A stretch of 16,402 nucleotides of DNA from Anaerolineae bacterium (GTDB lineage: Bacteria; Chloroflexota; Anaerolineae; Aggregatilineales; UBA3940): the NCBI GenBank assembly GCA_016926985.1, contig JAFGNO010000085.1:1-16402 (forward strand). The letters run 5' to 3'. The position numbers and the translations under genes were made by a program. Numbering within the stretch: position 1 is the stretch's first letter; the number at the start of each line of letters is the position of its first letter. The notes under the pieces are model-generated. The model saw nothing but the letters and a program-made list of their open reading frames with translations, did not search any database and was not told the origin of the DNA. Below are positions 6,528 through 13,964 of the stretch, in pieces.

Positions 6528-8159
6528 AGAAGCTATTGCAGCAACAATACCGGTAGGGCCCCCGTCTTCAGTCCGCCACACCTCGTGGTGGTATCTTCGG
6601 GGAGAAGAGAGTACATGCGAAAATGCCCCCCCTACCCCCGCTGTTTCCCTCAAGTGCCGATAATATTGAAGATACTGGGCGCCTTTCAACTGCGCGCCAA
6701 CATGGGGTGAAGGATTGCTGAATTCGGTAATCAGCAGCAATTTATCAGGCCACCGGTCGCGGTACATCTCATAAGATAGGCCACCAGATTCTGCAAACAA
6801 CCCGGATTCATCGCCCCAGTAGCACTGGCACCCAATCCAATCTGCCTGCCCCACGGCCTCCTGAGCACTTTCAAGAAAGGCCTGGCAGTCCTGCCTCATA
6901 CCTGATACCGAAGCCCCTGGCATCAAGCCAGGCCAGCCAAAGCGACCATCGGGGAAAGATCCCCTGAGCCGATTCAATACATCGAGAAACCATCTACCAA
7001 ACTCATACCCGCTGCTCCAGGCCTGACCAAAGCCCTGTAACCTGAGATTTGGCTCCCTGTGAATCTCGTAGTAACGAACGCCTGCCTGATAAAATGCCTC
7101 AATTGACTCTGCCAGCCACTCTGTATAGTCTGCCGACCGTGAGGGGAAGGGAAAATCAGGGACCAACTGGGCCAGGAAAAACATGTTCGGGTAAATCTCA
7201 CGCGCTGTCGCCACATCCTCCGCCTGGCTGATGTGTGTGAGTTTGATCGCCTGAATCCGGGCGGTACGGATCACCGCCCAGTCCTGTCCCTCCAGGGGAG
7301 ATCCAGGCCGGGCGCAGACTCCAACCAGCGCAGTTTGATAAGGCCAATCAAAACCTGCATTCCAGGTCACTGACTGCAAGTGAGGACTGACAAAATAGGG
7401 GGTAGGGTTGACTATATCGCCCGGATAGCCTGTCTGCTGACGCGACGCTCCCTCATGCTTCAGCACCAGATGAAGATGTCCCCCATCAGAATTACCCGTG
7501 CTGCCAGCCAGCCCAATCACATCACCCGGCTGAACATACTGCCCGGTCCTGACATTAACCTGATTGAGGTGAGCGTATACCGTCCTGAAGCCGCCATCGT
7601 GCCGTACCCGGACATGAATACCATAGGGATGCCCCCCTGTGCCATTGTGGATTCGGTAGACATACCCCTCAGCGCAAGCATAAATATTCGCGTTAATCGG
7701 CGCCCGAATATCAATGCCCTCATGACCGGGAAGCCCCCAGCGGCGATACAGTTCCGGATTCTCCCCGAAACCCTGGACAACTGCCGGGAAATCGGTTGGC
7801 CATTTCAGTGAAATTGCCGCCCCGGAAGGAAATAATGGTGCATCCCGGATCGCCAATGGCATGTTATCCCGGATCCGCTGGGAAAGCAGATGATGAAGCT
7901 GCCCAGGCGTGCTCACGTTAATCACATCGACCGTGACACCAGGCGCCTGCTGAAGCAGCCAGCTACGCAAGTCTTCAATCCCCGGGAAAATCCCCGGCAC
8001 ATTAACCACGGTAATTACCTGGGTTGGGTAATGAAAGCTCAGGGCATTTTCCAGCCTGGGTGTAACAGACACATTGAACTGCACCGCATAGTCACGTACA
8101 GCATGTACCCAACCCCAATAATTGTCTGATGGCAGCAAGAGTATCTGTGGTTTTGGCAT
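6516..8159 (-). CDS. M23 metallopeptidase fused to a clan GH-A-like glycoside hydrolase domain
   Basis: A 547-residue protein with three parts. Residues 1-100 form an unrecognised alpha/beta region. Residues about 120-258 are an M23 (LytM-type) peptidase: zinc ligands His146 and Asp150 in GHEGID, the catalytic YAHL (His197) and GGHLHL (His228, His230) are all present, so it should cut peptidoglycan peptide bridges. Residues about 265-540 look like a TIM-barrel glycoside hydrolase: IHREPNL (Glu369, like the acid/base NEP motif) and LLITEFSN (Glu479, like the nucleophile strand). The hydrolase assignment is weaker than the peptidase one. No signal peptide or membrane segment is visible at the N-terminus, which is odd for a wall enzyme. 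The start ATG (complement of 8157-8159) follows an AGGT by five bases. It lies 45 bases downstream of the kinase gene on the same strand. Confidence 0.85.
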   Translation of the reverse strand: MPKPQILLLPSDNYWGWVHAVRDYAVQFNVSVTPRLENALSFHYPTQVITVVNVPGIFPGIEDLRSWLLQQAPGVTVDVINVSTPGQLHHLLSQRIRDNMPLAIRDAPLFPSGAAISLKWPTDFPAVVQGFGENPELYRRWGLPGHEGIDIRAPINANIYACAEGYVYRIHNGTGGHPYGIHVRVRHDGGFRTVYAHLNQVNVRTGQYVQPGDVIGLAGSTGNSDGGHLHLVLKHEGASRQQTGYPGDIVNPTPYFVSPHLQSVTWNAGFDWPYQTALVGVCARPGSPLEGQDWAVIRTARIQAIKLTHISQAEDVATAREIYPNMFFLAQLVPDFPFPSRSADYTEWLAESIEAFYQAGVRYYEIHREPNLRLQGFGQAWSSGYEFGRWFLDVLNRLRGSFPDGRFGWPGLMPGASVSGMRQDCQAFLESAQEAVGQADWIGCQCYWGDESGLFAESGGLSYEMYRDRWPDKLLLITEFSNPSPHVGAQLKGAQYLQYYRHLRETAGVGGAFSHVLSSPRRYHHEVWRTEDGGPTGIVAAIASRPF

Positions 8160-8204
8160 ATCCGACCTATGAGTTCTATTGCAGCGCGTGGGACGGCTAT
8201 TAAA

Positions 8205-9653
8205 CTACCACTCAAATATCAAAGTAACCCCGCCATCTTTACCAAATTGAAGCACATCGCCATCGCCAATAGCCTGACGACCGCCCTCCTGGATACGCCG
8301 CCCATTGACAAATGTCCCATTCAGGCTATGCAAATCCCATATGATATACTGGTCATCCCGCTCCAGAATCCGGGCGTGTGTTCTTGATGTACGCTTTCGC
8401 GTATCTATTTCTGTTAAGTCAATATCGACAAAAATGCCCTTTTTGGGGTCTGCCCGCCCTATAAGCGTATTGCTGGAAGTAATTTCAAAGCGATGCCCTT
8501 CGTTAGTGATAAGAGCCGGTATGGATGCCATGCCAGAACGACGTCCCGGATAGTGTATCACCTCACGGGTAACCGCGGATGCAGAATCTTCCTCTACTTC
8601 AGCACGATACGCAGCATCCAGTTCGTTTATATCGACCAGGGCCTCGCTCTCCGGCACTGCTTCAGTCCCCCGCGGATCAAGTGCGGCAAGGGCGCTCCGA
8701 GCAGATCTGTCACTGATAGGTGGAGCTTCTGAAACTTCTTCTTCCTCAACCAGCGCAGGAGAAGCCGGGGAATGGCCAACAGCCAGCACCGGAGACAATG
8801 CTCTGGTATCCGTATGCCAGCCGCCAGACGCAGTCACCGCAACCGACAGGGCCTTCGCCAGATCGGTCGCTTTGGAAAACCGGTCTTCTGGCCGTTTAGC
8901 CATTGCCCTTTTCACAACAGCATCAACTTCAGGCGACACAGAACGGTTATATTCAAGCAACGAAGGCACAGGATGCTGGATATGCATGAGTATCTGGACA
9001 ATTGGCGTATCAGCAGAATACGGCACCTGACCGGTAATCATCTCAAAAAGCGTGACACCAAGCGCGTATATGTCGACAAGACTGGTCACCTGCCCCGGCA
9101 TGGATTGTTCCGGAGCCATGTAAGCGGGTGTACCAACCACCCCACTGCCGGTCAACTGTGCGCTCCTGTCTCGCAGTTTGGCCGTCCCAAAGTCTGCAAG
9201 GTAGGTATTTTTATCAGAATCCAGCATGATGTTACTGGGTTTCAGGTCGCGATGAACAATATAGCGAGCGTGGGCATAATCCAGCGCCTCAGCCACCTGA
9301 TCCACAATTCGAACAGTGTCCTCAGGTCCCAGCGGCCCCGTTTTGGTCAACTGCCTGAGAGTCCCACCGTCGATATACCGCATAACAATATAGGGTGTTC
9401 CGTTGTCTTCTCCATAGTCATAAACGGGCAGGATACGAATATGCTCCAGCTGTGCAGCAACTTCAGCCTCCTGCCGGAACCGGGACATAAAGGTGTCATC
9501 ATGCATGAAGGAGCCAGGAAGTACCTTGACGGCGACAACACGGTTAACTGCAACCTGAATACCCCGGTAGACGGTTGCCATCCCCCCTTTGCCGATTATG
9601 CTCTCGATTCTATACTGGCCCAGCAAATTCCCTATTAAGGGGTCTTCTGGCAT
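8205..9653 (-). CDS. Serine/threonine protein kinase with C-terminal FHA domain
   Basis: A 482-residue cytosolic kinase of the bacterial Hanks (PknB-like) type. The kinase domain (about 14-270) has the glycine loop GKGGMATVY (21-29), Lys43, HRDLKPSN (134-141), DFG (154-156), an activation loop with Thr168 and Thr175, and APE (180-182), so it should be active. A poorly conserved acidic linker (about 275-375) follows. The FHA domain (about 380-482) shows NTLIGR, a TSRTHARI segment and LHSLNGTFVNGRRI and would bind phosphothreonine peptides, perhaps its own linker or a substrate. Unlike PknB it has neither membrane segment nor PASTA repeats. An AAAGGA ribosome site precedes the ATG (complement of 9651-9653). 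The M23 fusion gene follows in the same orientation and may be co-transcribed; the zinc-ribbon membrane protein gene diverges from it. Confidence 0.95.
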   Translation of the reverse strand: MPEDPLIGNLLGQYRIESIIGKGGMATVYRGIQVAVNRVVAVKVLPGSFMHDDTFMSRFRQEAEVAAQLEHIRILPVYDYGEDNGTPYIVMRYIDGGTLRQLTKTGPLGPEDTVRIVDQVAEALDYAHARYIVHRDLKPSNIMLDSDKNTYLADFGTAKLRDRSAQLTGSGVVGTPAYMAPEQSMPGQVTSLVDIYALGVTLFEMITGQVPYSADTPIVQILMHIQHPVPSLLEYNRSVSPEVDAVVKRAMAKRPEDRFSKATDLAKALSVAVTASGGWHTDTRALSPVLAVGHSPASPALVEEEEVSEAPPISDRSARSALAALDPRGTEAVPESEALVDINELDAAYRAEVEEDSASAVTREVIHYPGRRSGMASIPALITNEGHRFEITSSNTLIGRADPKKGIFVDIDLTEIDTRKRTSRTHARILERDDQYIIWDLHSLNGTFVNGRRIQEGGRQAIGDGDVLQFGKDGGVTLIFEW

Positions 9654-9683
9654 ACAATCAATCCTTTACAATCCTTCTCTTCA

Positions 9684-9692
9684 TTTATAGCA
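9684..9692 (-). promoter_or_regulatory. Candidate extended -10 promoter for the kinase/M23 pair
   Basis: Read on the minus strand, 9692-9684 is TGCTATAAA, an extended -10 element (TGn followed by TATAAA). It lies about 31 bases upstream of the kinase ATG. No good -35 box is visible, as is common for extended -10 promoters. Confidence 0.45.
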
Positions 9693-9732
9693 CACATATT
9701 GGCCACTTGAAAGCATACCAGGCAATCGCCAG

Positions 9733-9761
9733 TTGCCCCTGTAACAAGCACCCAGTATAAT
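9733..9761 (+). promoter_or_regulatory. Candidate promoter of the zinc-ribbon membrane protein gene
   Basis: TTGCCC (9733-9738) and a perfect TATAAT (9756-9761) are spaced by 17 bases. The predicted start of transcription, near 9768, leaves a leader of about 25 bases that just contains the strong ribosome site. It is divergent from the kinase promoter in the same 139-base gap. Confidence 0.6.
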
Positions 9762-9780
9762 CGCGAAACCTATTGGGACT

Positions 9781-9786
9781 GGAGGA
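9781..9786 (+). promoter_or_regulatory. Strong ribosome binding site fixing a TTG start
   Basis: GGAGGA sits six bases before TTG 9793. It decides in favour of this rare start codon. Confidence 0.7.
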
Positions 9787-9792
9787 CGGTAC

Positions 9793-10341
9793 TTGCTTAA
9801 TATATTCTCAGACCTCAAACAACTGAGTGGCGCTGCCGTCATTATTGTAACCATATTAGCGGCAATTGGTACAGCAATCTGGATTTCGCTGGCAATCTGG
9901 GCAAACCGTGATATGCGTGTCCGATCCAGAGATGTCATCGCTCGTACGCTGGCAACAGTGGTTGTGGCGCTTCTGGGCATCCCCGGGTTAATTGTGTACC
10001 TGATTTTGCGCCCCAGGGAAACCCTTTCAGAGCAATATGAGCGCGCACTGGAAGAAGAGGCACTGCTTCAAGAGATTGAGGACAAACCAGTTTGTCCAGG
10101 ATGCGGTCATACCTCAAAACCAGCCTGGCGGATCTGCCCTTACTGCCATACCCGGCTAAAAAAAGAGTGCAACGCCTGTGGCGAACTCCTTGAACTTGCC
10201 TGGAATGTCTGCCCGTACTGCGAGCATGTCCAGAGAACACAGGTACAACAAAGCCACCAACTCGAACGTGGTGAGGGAGAGTACCCACAAATAACCCGGC
10301 AGCCACTTTCCTCTCGGACCGTGTTTGAGGAAGACGCCTAA
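9793..10341 (+). CDS. Membrane protein with double zinc ribbon
   Basis: A 182-residue protein starting at TTG. Two membrane segments (about 13-36 and 52-72) are joined by a short arginine-rich cytosolic loop; after a charged helix (about 75-97) come two CxxC...CxxC zinc ribbons. The first uses Cys101, 104, 115 and 118, the second Cys126, 129, 140 and 143, both ending in CPYC, which matches the DZANK-type double ribbon. The tail (about 150-182) is polar and probably disordered. No enzyme motif is seen; zinc ribbons of this kind mediate protein or nucleic-acid contacts. It has its own promoter, is divergent from the kinase gene and convergent with enolase. Proteins of this build occur widely in Chloroflexota with no assigned function. 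Confidence 0.85.
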   Translation: MLNIFSDLKQLSGAAVIIVTILAAIGTAIWISLAIWANRDMRVRSRDVIARTLATVVVALLGIPGLIVYLILRPRETLSEQYERALEEEALLQEIEDKPVCPGCGHTSKPAWRICPYCHTRLKKECNACGELLELAWNVCPYCEHVQRTQVQQSHQLERGEGEYPQITRQPLSSRTVFEEDA

Positions 10342-10349
10342 AAATTTAC

Positions 10350-10372
10350 TGCGCCGGCTTGATGCCGGCGCA
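10350..10372 (-). terminator. Strong hairpin terminator between the zinc-ribbon gene and eno
   Basis: TGCGCCGGC (10350-10358) and GCCGGCGCA (10364-10372) form a perfect nine-pair, GC-rich stem with a five-base loop. Read on the minus strand the stem is followed by GTAAATTTTT, a usable T-rich tail for enolase. On the plus side the trailing sequence is not T-rich, so termination of the zinc-ribbon transcript would depend on the stem alone. Confidence 0.75.
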
Positions 10373-10387
10373 GCCAACTTCGTACAC

Positions 10388-11677
10388 TCATTTTCTGATA
10401 GATTTGAACGCTGCCATACCCGGATAATCAGCCTGGGAACCAAGCTGCTCTTCAATACGGAGCAACTGATTATATTTGGCTATCCGGTCGCTGCGGGCAG
10501 GAGCGCCTGTCTTGATCTGGCCAGCATTCAGCGCAACCGCAAGGTCTGCAATTGTGGCATCTTCAGTTTCTCCACTTCGATGCGAAATAACCGCCGTCCA
10601 GCCATGCCTGTGCGCCAGTTCAACCGCCGCAATAGCCTCGGTGAGAGACCCAATCTGATTAACCTTTGTCAGCAGGGAATTTGCCGCGCCCAGTTCCAGG
10701 GCTTTTTCTACCCGCTCGGTATTTGTTACCAGGAGATCGTCCCCCACTATCTGGATTTTATCGCCCAGAAGTGCTGTCATTTTAACCCAGGCATCCCAAT
10801 CATCTTCCGCAAGACCGTCCTCGATTGAGATGATCGGATACCGGTCAACCCATTCAGCGTAGAAATCGATCATTTCCTCACCGCTGAGGACGCGGCCTTC
10901 TTTCTTGAGATGATATTTGCCATCCTCAAATATCTCGCTGGCAGCCGGGTCCAGGGCAATCATAATCTGCTCTTCGGGTAAATACCCCGCAGAATCAATC
11001 GCCTCCAGGATAACCTCAATAGCCTCAGCGTTGCTGCCCAAGCTGGGCGCAAACCCCCCTTCATCGCCTACATTTGTGGAGTGTCCTTTGCTCTTCAGCA
11101 CACTTTTCAGTGCATGATAAATCTCAGCACCCCAGCGAAGCGCTTCTGAAAAGCTGTCTGCCCCAACAGGCATAATCATGAATTCCTGCAAATCAGTGCT
11201 GTCCGCCGCATGTTTGCCGCCGTTAAGAATATTCATCATCGGGACTGGCAGTACATGCGCATGGACACCTCCCAGATAAGCATATAGTGGGAGCCTGAGG
11301 CTGTTGGCCGAAGCTTTGGCAACAGCCAGTGACACACCTAGAATTGCATTTGCTCCCATCCTTTCCTTGGTCGATGTACCATCCAGGTCATCGATCATCA
11401 GGGTGTCAATGGCCACCTGCTCTGTTGACTCCCGCCCAATCAACGCATCTGCCAGAGGACCATTCACGTTTTCAACAGCCAGAAGTACGCCTTTCCCCCC
11501 AAACCTTGCGCTATCAGCATCGCGCAGTTCCAGCACTTCGTGCATACCTGTTGAAGCCCCAGATGGAACAATCGCCCGACCCATTGCCCCGTCTTCAAGC
11601 AAAACATCCACTTCCACCGTTGGATTTCCCCGCGAATCCAGCACTTCCCGACCTCGTATAGCTGTTATGCGTGCCAT
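10388..11677 (-). CDS. eno: Enolase (phosphopyruvate hydratase)
   Basis: A 429-residue glycolytic enzyme converting 2-phosphoglycerate to phosphoenolpyruvate; full length for the family. Magnesium ligands are Asp243 (in ALDPAASEIF), Glu286 (SIEDGLAEDDW) and Asp313 (VGDDLLVTN). The catalytic pair is Glu206 (GDEGGFAPSLG) and Lys338 (LLTKVNQIGSL), and His156 lies in NILNGGKHAADS. The PSGASTGMHEVLELRD loop (38-53) and the ISHRSGETED segment (365-374) are intact. The ATG (complement of 11675-11677) follows AAAGGA (11684-11689) by six bases. It is a single gene with its own terminator, divergent from mnmA across about 290 bases. Confidence 0.98.
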   Translation of the reverse strand: MARITAIRGREVLDSRGNPTVEVDVLLEDGAMGRAIVPSGASTGMHEVLELRDADSARFGGKGVLLAVENVNGPLADALIGRESTEQVAIDTLMIDDLDGTSTKERMGANAILGVSLAVAKASANSLRLPLYAYLGGVHAHVLPVPMMNILNGGKHAADSTDLQEFMIMPVGADSFSEALRWGAEIYHALKSVLKSKGHSTNVGDEGGFAPSLGSNAEAIEVILEAIDSAGYLPEEQIMIALDPAASEIFEDGKYHLKKEGRVLSGEEMIDFYAEWVDRYPIISIEDGLAEDDWDAWVKMTALLGDKIQIVGDDLLVTNTERVEKALELGAANSLLTKVNQIGSLTEAIAAVELAHRHGWTAVISHRSGETEDATIADLAVALNAGQIKTGAPARSDRIAKYNQLLRIEEQLGSQADYPGMAAFKSIRK

Positions 11678-11969
11678 TGCTCATCCTTTCTGATCATGAT
11701 ACGCGTCACAAATGACGACTGAAATCGATTGTTGTTTGAATCTTCACCGGGCAAAGCAGAGACTGATTTCTATCTGTCCGGATATTCCACCAGTCGCACA
11801 GATCATAATACACCACACTCTCGATATCAAGCACATACTCCGACACGGACACACGAAAAAGCAGAGAACAGCTCAACGGTCTCTATCCTGGCAATTACCC
11901 CATATATTGCATGCTGCGCTTTACCCCGGCAAAATGGCAGCCCCGAACAGGTCACGCTAAAATCCATCT
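11678..11969. other. Long intergenic region between divergent eno and mnmA
   Basis: 292 bases without a convincing gene; the short open frames here lack ribosome sites and recognisable sequence. It holds the eno ribosome site, the inverted repeat CGTCACAAATGACG (11704-11717), possible but weak minus-strand -10 boxes (TATCAT, complement of 11696-11701; TATTAT, complement of 11805-11810), and the mnmA promoter at its right end. No tRNA or riboswitch is recognised. Confidence 0.6.
11934..11963 (+). promoter_or_regulatory. Candidate promoter placing the mnmA transcript start at its GTG codon
   Basis: ATGGCA (11934-11939) and TAAAAT (11958-11963) are spaced by 18 bases. The expected transcription start, six or seven bases after the -10 box, falls on the GTG at 11970, so the message may be leaderless. 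No ribosome binding site is seen before the GTG. Confidence 0.4.
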
Positions 11970-13085
11970 GTGATTTCCAGCGGCAAACACGGCAAAAAGC
12001 CATCGAGGAACAATGTTGTTCTTGTTGCAATGAGCGGCGGCGTGGACAGCTCTGTCAGTGCTGCCCTGCTCAAAGAACAGGGATATGACGTGCAGGGCGT
12101 CATGCTCAGGCTCTGGTCAGAGCCCGGGCCGATTGCTGGGCAACGGGATAACCGGTGCTGCACACGAGATCAGATGCTGGACGCGCACTTTGTGGCGAAA
12201 CAACTGGGGATACCCTTTGAAGTTATCAACGCCAGCCATGTGTTCAAAGAACGGATTGTCGATCCATTTGTCAATGCCTACCTGGAAGGGCTGACCCCGA
12301 ACCCCTGCCTGCATTGCAACCGGCTGATCCGCTTTGGATACCTCCTCAAGCACGCCCTTGAGCACGGCGCGCAGCTAATGGCAACAGGTCACTATGCGCG
12401 AACTACTCGACTGAGCGATGGTTCTGTCCTGCTGAGGAAGGGTATTGACCCATCAAAGGATCAGAGCTACGTCCTCAGCATGCTGACCCAAGAGCAGCTC
12501 AGACAGATCATCTTCCCGATTGGCGGGTTAACAAAAGAAGCGGTTCGAGACATTGCCCAATCACTCAACCTGCCGGTCGCAGGTAAGCGGGACAGCCAGG
12601 ATCTCTGCTTTATTGCCGATGGCGATTACCGCAGATTTATACGCCAGGCATCTGACAAGACAATTGTACCTGGCCCAATTGCACATACATCGGGCGTAAT
12701 TATCGGCACACATTCAGGCCTGGTCGATTACACCATTGGTCAGCGAAGAGGGTTGGGTATATCGTGGCACGAGCCGCTCTATGTTATCCGGAAAGATAAG
12801 CTCACCAATACCCTCATAGTTGGGCCAAGGGCAGAACCAGGCAAAAGCAGCTTGCAGGCTTACGGAGTCAACTGGATAAAGGGTTCGCCGCCCACTGCAG
12901 CATTTGATGGATCGGTGAAGATACGTTATACCGCGAAACCTGTCCCGGCTATGATTACCCCAATTGACCAGACCGGCATGCGGGTTGATCTTAAAGAGCC
13001 ACTACCCGATATTACGCCGGGACAGTCCGCTGTTGTTTATGATGATGAGATTGTTATAGCCAGCGGGATCATCCTACCCGGCTGA
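11970..13085 (+). CDS. mnmA: tRNA-specific 2-thiouridylase
   Basis: A 371-residue cytosolic enzyme that adds sulfur to the wobble uridine of tRNAs for Lys, Glu and Gln. The ATP PP-loop SGGVDSS is at residues 22-28. The nucleophile is Cys116 in NPCLHCN, and the persulfide partner is Cys213 in SQDLCFI; MATGHYAR and YTIGQRRGLG are also typical. The C-terminal beta-barrel for tRNA binding is complete. An extra Cys-Cys pair (63-64) lies in the segment between the PP-loop and the catalytic loop. GTG 11970 is the only sensible start: an in-frame TAA lies 12 bases upstream and no ATG precedes the PP-loop. There is no ribosome site, which fits a leaderless message. Its stop codon directly abuts the stop of the facing prepilin peptidase gene. 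Confidence 0.96.
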   Translation: MISSGKHGKKPSRNNVVLVAMSGGVDSSVSAALLKEQGYDVQGVMLRLWSEPGPIAGQRDNRCCTRDQMLDAHFVAKQLGIPFEVINASHVFKERIVDPFVNAYLEGLTPNPCLHCNRLIRFGYLLKHALEHGAQLMATGHYARTTRLSDGSVLLRKGIDPSKDQSYVLSMLTQEQLRQIIFPIGGLTKEAVRDIAQSLNLPVAGKRDSQDLCFIADGDYRRFIRQASDKTIVPGPIAHTSGVIIGTHSGLVDYTIGQRRGLGISWHEPLYVIRKDKLTNTLIVGPRAEPGKSSLQAYGVNWIKGSPPTAAFDGSVKIRYTAKPVPAMITPIDQTGMRVDLKEPLPDITPGQSAVVYDDEIVIASGIILPG

Positions 13086-13841
13086 TCAAAGGCTCCACCC
13101 TCTCAACATTGCAGCAACAAAGTCACTGCTAACCAGCATAATCGTAGCAGCCGAAATCACGGCAGGCGCATAGGGCATGGCCATATTGGAGGTGTATCTC
13201 TTCCGTACAAGCGAGTAGAACAACGCATAACCAATCGCAAAGATGCCGCCAAATATGACCATCAAAAATAGCATTACAAGTATTTTCGGATAGCCGAGAA
13301 CAAGCCCGCAGAAGGTAACCAGAGTAACATCCCCAAACCCAAAGGGGATGACATCCAACGCTGTGTCACGATTCCGGTTTACAACTGCCAGGTATCCCTG
13401 CGCCGCAACAAAGATCGTCATCACGATGATCTGACCAACCGCATAGCCAGCAAGGGCTTTGATCGGTTCTGGTATTCGCCCGGAGAATAGTACTTCAAAC
13501 AATGCTAACGCAAAGGCTGGCAGCATTACACTGTCCAGGACGAGACGATGCTCAATATCAATAACCAGAACCAGCATAAAGAGGGTCAGATAGAATATAT
13601 ACGCAACCAGTACAGCCGTGGTATGCTCGCCCAACCCGACATAGGTATAGGCAGCAATCAGGCCAAGATAAACAAGAACGATACGAATTACCGGTCTCCT
13701 GCTGGTCTTGTGCTCTTTCGCCCCAACTTCAGGAACCTGGCTATCTGACCGGGCAAACCGCGGCAAATAATCTGCCAGCCAGTTGACCACCGTGCCAAAC
13801 ACACTACCTGCCAGTGTACAGAGAAGTATTGTCTGAAGCAT
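13086..13841 (-). CDS. Prepilin-type (A24) aspartic peptidase lacking the N-terminal zinc cysteines
   Basis: A 251-residue multipass membrane peptidase that would remove leader peptides from type IV pilin-like proteins on the cytosolic side. The two catalytic aspartates are Asp95 in VIDIEHRLVLD and Asp171 in GFGD. The residues of the late MPYAPAVISAA segment match the usual PFGPxLA. The N-terminus AGSVFGTVVNWLADYLPR (11-28) resembles the start of the PilD-type N-terminal domain, but the two CxxC pairs that normally follow are absent: residues 30-50 are a short polar linker without cysteine. N-methylation activity is therefore doubtful. No pilin or assembly-ATPase gene is in the window. The ATG (complement of 13839-13841) has a weak G-rich site upstream. 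Confidence 0.88.
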   Translation of the reverse strand: MLQTILLCTLAGSVFGTVVNWLADYLPRFARSDSQVPEVGAKEHKTSRRPVIRIVLVYLGLIAAYTYVGLGEHTTAVLVAYIFYLTLFMLVLVIDIEHRLVLDSVMLPAFALALFEVLFSGRIPEPIKALAGYAVGQIIVMTIFVAAQGYLAVVNRNRDTALDVIPFGFGDVTLVTFCGLVLGYPKILVMLFLMVIFGGIFAIGYALFYSLVRKRYTSNMAMPYAPAVISAATIMLVSSDFVAAMLRGWSL

Positions 13842-13875
13842 TGCATGCCCCGTTTAGTAGCGTATGAGATAACAG

Positions 13876-13884
13876 ATTATAACA
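13876..13884 (-). promoter_or_regulatory. Candidate extended -10 promoter of the prepilin peptidase gene
   Basis: On the minus strand 13884-13876 reads TGTTATAAT, an extended -10 (TGn plus perfect TATAAT), about 35 bases before the ATG. No clear -35 box is seen. Confidence 0.55.
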
Positions 13885-13900
13885 CACTGAAGCCTGAAAA

Positions 13901-13930
13901 TTGCCCCGCCTGATACTGACATGCTACACT
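13901..13930 (+). promoter_or_regulatory. Candidate promoter of the solute-binding lipoprotein gene
   Basis: TTGCCC (13901-13906) and TACACT (13925-13930) are spaced by 18 bases, with TGC directly before the -10 box (extended -10). It points away from the prepilin peptidase promoter. Confidence 0.5.
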
Positions 13931-13964
13931 TTTCAAAACGTGGCAGATGCATCCGGGAATGAAT

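Noticed and set aside
8772..9638. Open frame of 288 codons on the plus strand inside the kinase gene
   Set aside because: It is wholly antisense to well-conserved kinase motifs, has no ribosome site and no recognisable protein features.
10325..10828. Open frame of 167 codons on the plus strand opposite the end of enolase
   Set aside because: It is antisense to conserved enolase motifs and runs through the terminator hairpin.
11725..11760. T-loop-like GTTTGAATC suggesting a tRNA
   Set aside because: The flanking bases do not pair as a T stem and no matching anticodon or acceptor arm is found.
11712..11960. Short open frames on the plus strand between eno and mnmA
   Set aside because: They have no ribosome site, no recognisable sequence and low-complexity composition; the region fits regulatory DNA better.
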